DNA from: Bin55 sp965116055
GTDB lineage: Bacteria; Pseudomonadota; Gammaproteobacteria; Pseudomonadales; Azotimanducaceae
Direction of reading: 5' to 3'
Length of the DNA stretch: 64,000 nt
NCBI GenBank assembly: GCA_965116055.1
Contig: OZ220466.1
Span: 1,116,001-1,180,000 of the forward strand
The position numbers were made by a program, and so were the translations under genes. Within the stretch, counting starts at the first letter, position 1. The number at the start of each line of letters is the position of its first letter. The notes beneath the pieces were generated by a model, which worked only from the letters and a program-made list of their open reading frames with translations, did not search any database and was not told the origin of the DNA. Positions 61,452 to 64,000 of the stretch are shown in pieces.

Positions 61452-62016
61452 TTCTTTTGCCGCGCAAGTGCCAAATGCACTGACACTCATACGTATTGGG
61501 TGCATTCCCTTATTCGTCATTGTTTATGTAGGCACCAGCGAATGGCATTGGGTCGCAGGCGTGTTGTTCGGTTTTGCAGCCGTTACGGACTGGTTGGATG
61601 GTTTTATCGCGCGTCGCTGGGACCTTCATTCTCACTTTGGTGCATTCCTAGATCCGGTGGCGGATAAGATGATTGTCATTACGGCGCTCGTATTGCTCGT
61701 AGGCGCTTATGCATCGGTGTGGATCACCTTACCGGCGATCGTCATATGCGTACGAGAACTATTCGTATCGGCACTGCGGGAATGGATGGCTGAATTGAAT
61801 CGGCGTTCGGTTGTAAACGTTACCTTAGTCGGTAAGGTGAAGACCGCCATTCAGATGTTGGCGATATTCATGTTGCTTTGCAATCCGGTCGAACTTGACT
61901 TGCCACTCGTCATAACTGGCATATCCCTTCTTTATGTTGCTACCTTGATGACCATGTGGTCAATGATTGTGTTGTTAAGAGCGGCGTGGCCAGATTTGTC
62001 ACTATCACAGAAATAG
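61444..62016 (+). CDS. pgsA: CDP-diacylglycerol-glycerol-3-phosphate 3-phosphatidyltransferase
   Basis: 190-aa integral membrane enzyme making phosphatidylglycerol phosphate. The CDP-alcohol phosphotransferase motif is complete (DWLDGFIARRWDLHSHFGAF then LDPVADK). Four or five membrane helices are evident. Two adjacent ATGs (61441 and 61444) can start it; both overlap the uvrC end. Confidence 0.94.
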   Translation: MASSFAAQVPNALTLIRIGCIPLFVIVYVGTSEWHWVAGVLFGFAAVTDWLDGFIARRWDLHSHFGAFLDPVADKMIVITALVLLVGAYASVWITLPAIVICVRELFVSALREWMAELNRRSVVNVTLVGKVKTAIQMLAIFMLLCNPVELDLPLVITGISLLYVATLMTMWSMIVLLRAAWPDLSLSQK

Positions 62017-62060
62017 GCCGGATTTGTTATGATTAGCGCGCTTCAAATTCGCGGCAAACG

Positions 62061-62134
62061 GGCTGGGTGGCAGAGTGGCTATGCTGCAGACTGCAACTCT
62101 GTTTACGCCGGTTCGATTCCGACCCCAGCCTCCA
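62061..62134 (+). tRNA. tRNA-Cys (GCA)
   Basis: A 74-nt cloverleaf with acceptor stem GGCTGGG/CCCAGCC and encoded CCA. The anticodon stem GCAGA/TCTGT encloses loop CTGCAAC, giving anticodon GCA (Cys). The T-loop GGTTCGATTCC is canonical. Position after pgsA matches the E. coli glyW-cysT-leuZ group, but the Gly and Leu genes are absent here. Confidence 0.96.
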
Positions 62135-62175
62135 CTTTTCCTTTCATTGATACCGCTGGTTTATTCCTCTAACCA

Positions 62176-62520
62176 ATGACGTCGAATGTCATTCGGTTGT
62201 TCGGAAACCTCGTCCATGGGGTGCAGATTGACGAGCGTAGTGGCTGTGCACACTATAGATCTTCGCTTGATATCGTTGCGATTCGCCACCATTGTTGCGG
62301 CAAGTGGTTCGCATGTTTCGAATGTCATACCGCGCTCGTCAAGCATCGTGCTTCGGTGTGGCCGTGTGACCAGTTCGACGTGCTTGCCATACTGTGCGGG
62401 ATGTGTGGGACGAAAGTTTCAATCGCGACCTATTTGAGCGACCCCACTAGCTGTTCCGCCTGTTCCGCACGATTCAACCCAGGCTGCGTGCTCCACCACC
62501 ATCTATATTTTGAGCAATAG
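62176..62520 (+). CDS. CHY zinc-finger protein
   Basis: 114 aa with many Cys and His in CHY-finger spacing: the HHCCGKWFACFECH stretch, WPC, LCGMCGTKV and SCSACSARFNPGCVLHHHLY. CHY fingers are found in eukaryotic Hot13 and RCHY1 and in small bacterial proteins of unknown role. The N-terminus has the motif VIRLFGNLVHGVQIDERSGC. It overlaps the hydantoinase gene by 11 nt on the same strand. Confidence 0.8.
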   Translation: MTSNVIRLFGNLVHGVQIDERSGCAHYRSSLDIVAIRHHCCGKWFACFECHTALVKHRASVWPCDQFDVLAILCGMCGTKVSIATYLSDPTSCSACSARFNPGCVLHHHLYFEQ

Positions 62521-64000
62521 ACTCGCTATTGACGTCGGCGGTACGTTTACGGATGTAGTGCTTGAGCGAGGCGATCTACGCTTTGCTCGTAAAGTGCTCA
62601 CATCGCACGATCAGCCGGCAGATGCCGTGCTCAAAGGCATTCATGCGTTACTTGCCGAGCAAAGGGTAGAACCGAGTTCAATCTCGCTTGTGCTGCACGG
62701 CACGACGCTAGCGACGAATGCGATTATCGAACGCCGCGGGGCAAAGACCGCGCTTCTCACAACTGAAGGGCATCGCGACGTACTAGCGATGGCGTATGAG
62801 AATCGATTCGAACAGTACGACGTCAACATTGAGCGACCCGAACCGCTCATCCCGCGGCATCTACGGATTCCCGTGCATGAGCGGATGAGTGCAGACGGCA
62901 TGCCATTACGGACTTTAGACAGCGATTTGCTGCAACCTGCGATAACAACTTTGCGCCGCGAGGCTGTGGAAAGCGTAGCGATTGGCTTTTTGCACTCCTA
63001 CGCGAACTCGATGCACGAAGAGGAAGTAGCTGAGCGCTTAGCGCATGAATTACCGAGTGTCGCCGTCAGTTTGTCATCGCTTGTTTGTCCAGAAATTCGT
63101 GAATATGAACGATTTTCGACGACATGCGCCAATGCCTACATCCTGCCTTTGATGTCAACATATTTACATGATCTTGCTACGCGATTGCAAAAGATGGGTT
63201 GTACTTGCCCTTTCTTGACGATGGCGTCTAACGGCGGCTTGACCTCGTTGGCTTCCGCTTCCAAATATCCAATTCGCTTAGTTGAATCAGGCCCTGCGGG
63301 TGGCGCCGTGCTTGCAGCGTGGAAAGCGCGTCAAATCGGCGCCACAAAATCGCTCTCGTTCGATATGGGAGGAACGACTGCGAAGCTGTGCCTGATCGAC
63401 AATGGCTCGCCGTTGCGTTCGCGAGCATTTGAGGTGGACCGCCGTTATCGGTTTAAGAAAGGGAGCGGATTGCCGGTTCGCATCCCCGTGATTGAAATGG
63501 TTGAAATCGGGGCAGGTGGCGGATCAATCGCAACTGTTGACCAACTGAAGCGCACCCGAGTTGGGCCGGAAAGTGCAGGGTCTGACCCAGGTCCCGCGTG
63601 CTATGGACTGGGCGGCGACCTACCAACCGTCACTGACGCAGATGCGACGTTAGGTCGGTTGGAAGCCACGCGTTTTGCAGGAGGTCAATTAGCTCTCAAT
63701 GTCAAGGCTGGGGAGACTGCCATCGCAACGCAGTTTGCGCAAACCTTGGATGTGGAACTGGAAGACGCCGCCCGTTCAATCGTTGAGGTGGTTGACGAAA
63801 ACATGGCAGCAGCTGCGCGTAGTCATGCGAGCGAATGGGGCAAATCGGTTTCTGAGCGAGTATTAATTGCCTACGGTGGCGCGGCACCGATTCATGTGAC
63901 GCGCCTGTTGTCGAAACTAAACTGCGATTATGCTCTGATTCCTGTTGGCGCTGGCGTCGGTTCCGCACTTGGTTTTCTGCACTCACCGATTGCGTACGAG
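62510..64000 (+). CDS. Hydantoinase/oxoprolinase A (N-terminal part, open at right edge)
   Basis: The frame is open from the proposed TTG 62510 to the window end (497 codons), so the protein is cut. It begins RLAIDVGGTFTDVVLERG, the ATP-binding phosphate-1 motif of the hydantoinase A/oxoprolinase fold. HGTTLATNAIIERRGAKTAL, VESGPAGGAV, SFDMGGTTAKLCLIDNG and GAGGGSIATVD follow in the usual order. It would use ATP to open hydantoin, N-methylhydantoin, 5-oxoproline or acetone-type substrates, usually with a B subunit whose gene would lie downstream. The TTG start is supported by the motif position; an ATG is lacking nearby. Confidence 0.88.
   Translation, partial: MSNRLAIDVGGTFTDVVLERGDLRFARKVLTSHDQPADAVLKGIHALLAEQRVEPSSISLVLHGTTLATNAIIERRGAKTALLTTEGHRDVLAMAYENRFEQYDVNIERPEPLIPRHLRIPVHERMSADGMPLRTLDSDLLQPAITTLRREAVESVAIGFLHSYANSMHEEEVAERLAHELPSVAVSLSSLVCPEIREYERFSTTCANAYILPLMSTYLHDLATRLQKMGCTCPFLTMASNGGLTSLASASKYPIRLVESGPAGGAVLAAWKARQIGATKSLSFDMGGTTAKLCLIDNGSPLRSRAFEVDRRYRFKKGSGLPVRIPVIEMVEIGAGGGSIATVDQLKRTRVGPESAGSDPGPACYGLGGDLPTVTDADATLGRLEATRFAGGQLALNVKAGETAIATQFAQTLDVELEDAARSIVEVVDENMAAAARSHASEWGKSVSERVLIAYGGAAPIHVTRLLSKLNCDYALIPVGAGVGSALGFLHSPIAYE

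Noticed and set aside
1..64000. CRISPR arrays, rRNA genes, intact insertion sequences or prophage.
   Set aside because: No regularly spaced repeats, rRNA sequence, transposase or phage structural gene was found on reading through.

Overview
The window reads as a chromosomal segment of a gammaproteobacterium, probably a free-living, possibly marine one. The evidence is gene order: rluC-yceF-yceD-rpmF-plsX-fabD-fabG-acpP-fabF-mltG-tmk-holB, uvrC-pgsA-tRNA-Cys and phoB-phoR-pst-phoU all match gammaproteobacterial synteny. A TonB cluster of the DUF3450/TtpC type is also typical of marine members. Genes are tightly packed, with frequent 1-4 nt overlaps and several tail-to-tail overlaps.

Layout. 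1-9.9 kb: end of relA, then rRNA modification, ribosomal protein L32, fatty acid synthesis, peptidoglycan and DNA replication genes. fabH and pabC are missing from their usual places. 9.9-15 kb: prolidase and a three-subunit molybdenum hydroxylase ended by a strong terminator. 15-20.9 kb: loosely packed accessory genes (an AT-rich unknown gene behind a micro-ORF, a 117-bp palindromic element, an NTF2-like protein, a MoaD-like protein, a ribokinase-like kinase, a HAD hydrolase, an enoyl-CoA hydratase). 20.9-30.1 kb: a foreign-looking island with an operon of sigma-factor-like protein, ParB-domain protein, SNF2 helicase and small PD-(D/E)XK protein, facing a C5-cytosine DNA methyltransferase, with gene-poor, apparently decayed DNA on both sides and in the middle. 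30.1-39.7 kb: an SDR gene and a complete Pho regulon (phoB-phoR-pstSCAB-phoU) on the minus strand, with a candidate Pho box. 39.7-45.9 kb: dienelactone hydrolase and a six-gene TonB energy-transduction operon. 46-47.5 kb: riboflavin synthase and pyrF. 47.9-52 kb: a second island, with a tandem ubiquitin-like protein, an E2-like protein, a JAB-E1 fusion, an OLD-like ATPase and a PIN nuclease. 52.3-58.4 kb: thiamine synthesis (thiD, thiE, a thiE/tenI paralogue, TPP riboswitch, thiC, thiO, thiS, thiG). 58.4-64 kb: glutaryl-CoA dehydrogenase, uvrC, pgsA, tRNA-Cys, a CHY zinc-finger protein and the start of a hydantoinase A gene.

The two islands are the parts most likely to hold undescribed biology. 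Island 1 (21,967-28,441) combines parts expected of a modification-dependent restriction or anti-phage system, but I cannot match the set to a named system. Island 2 (47,901-51,987) is a bacterial ubiquitin-like conjugation operon, related to described families, next to an ATPase/nuclease pair; its E2-like protein has no cysteine at the usual catalytic place. Function in both is inferred from domains and context only.
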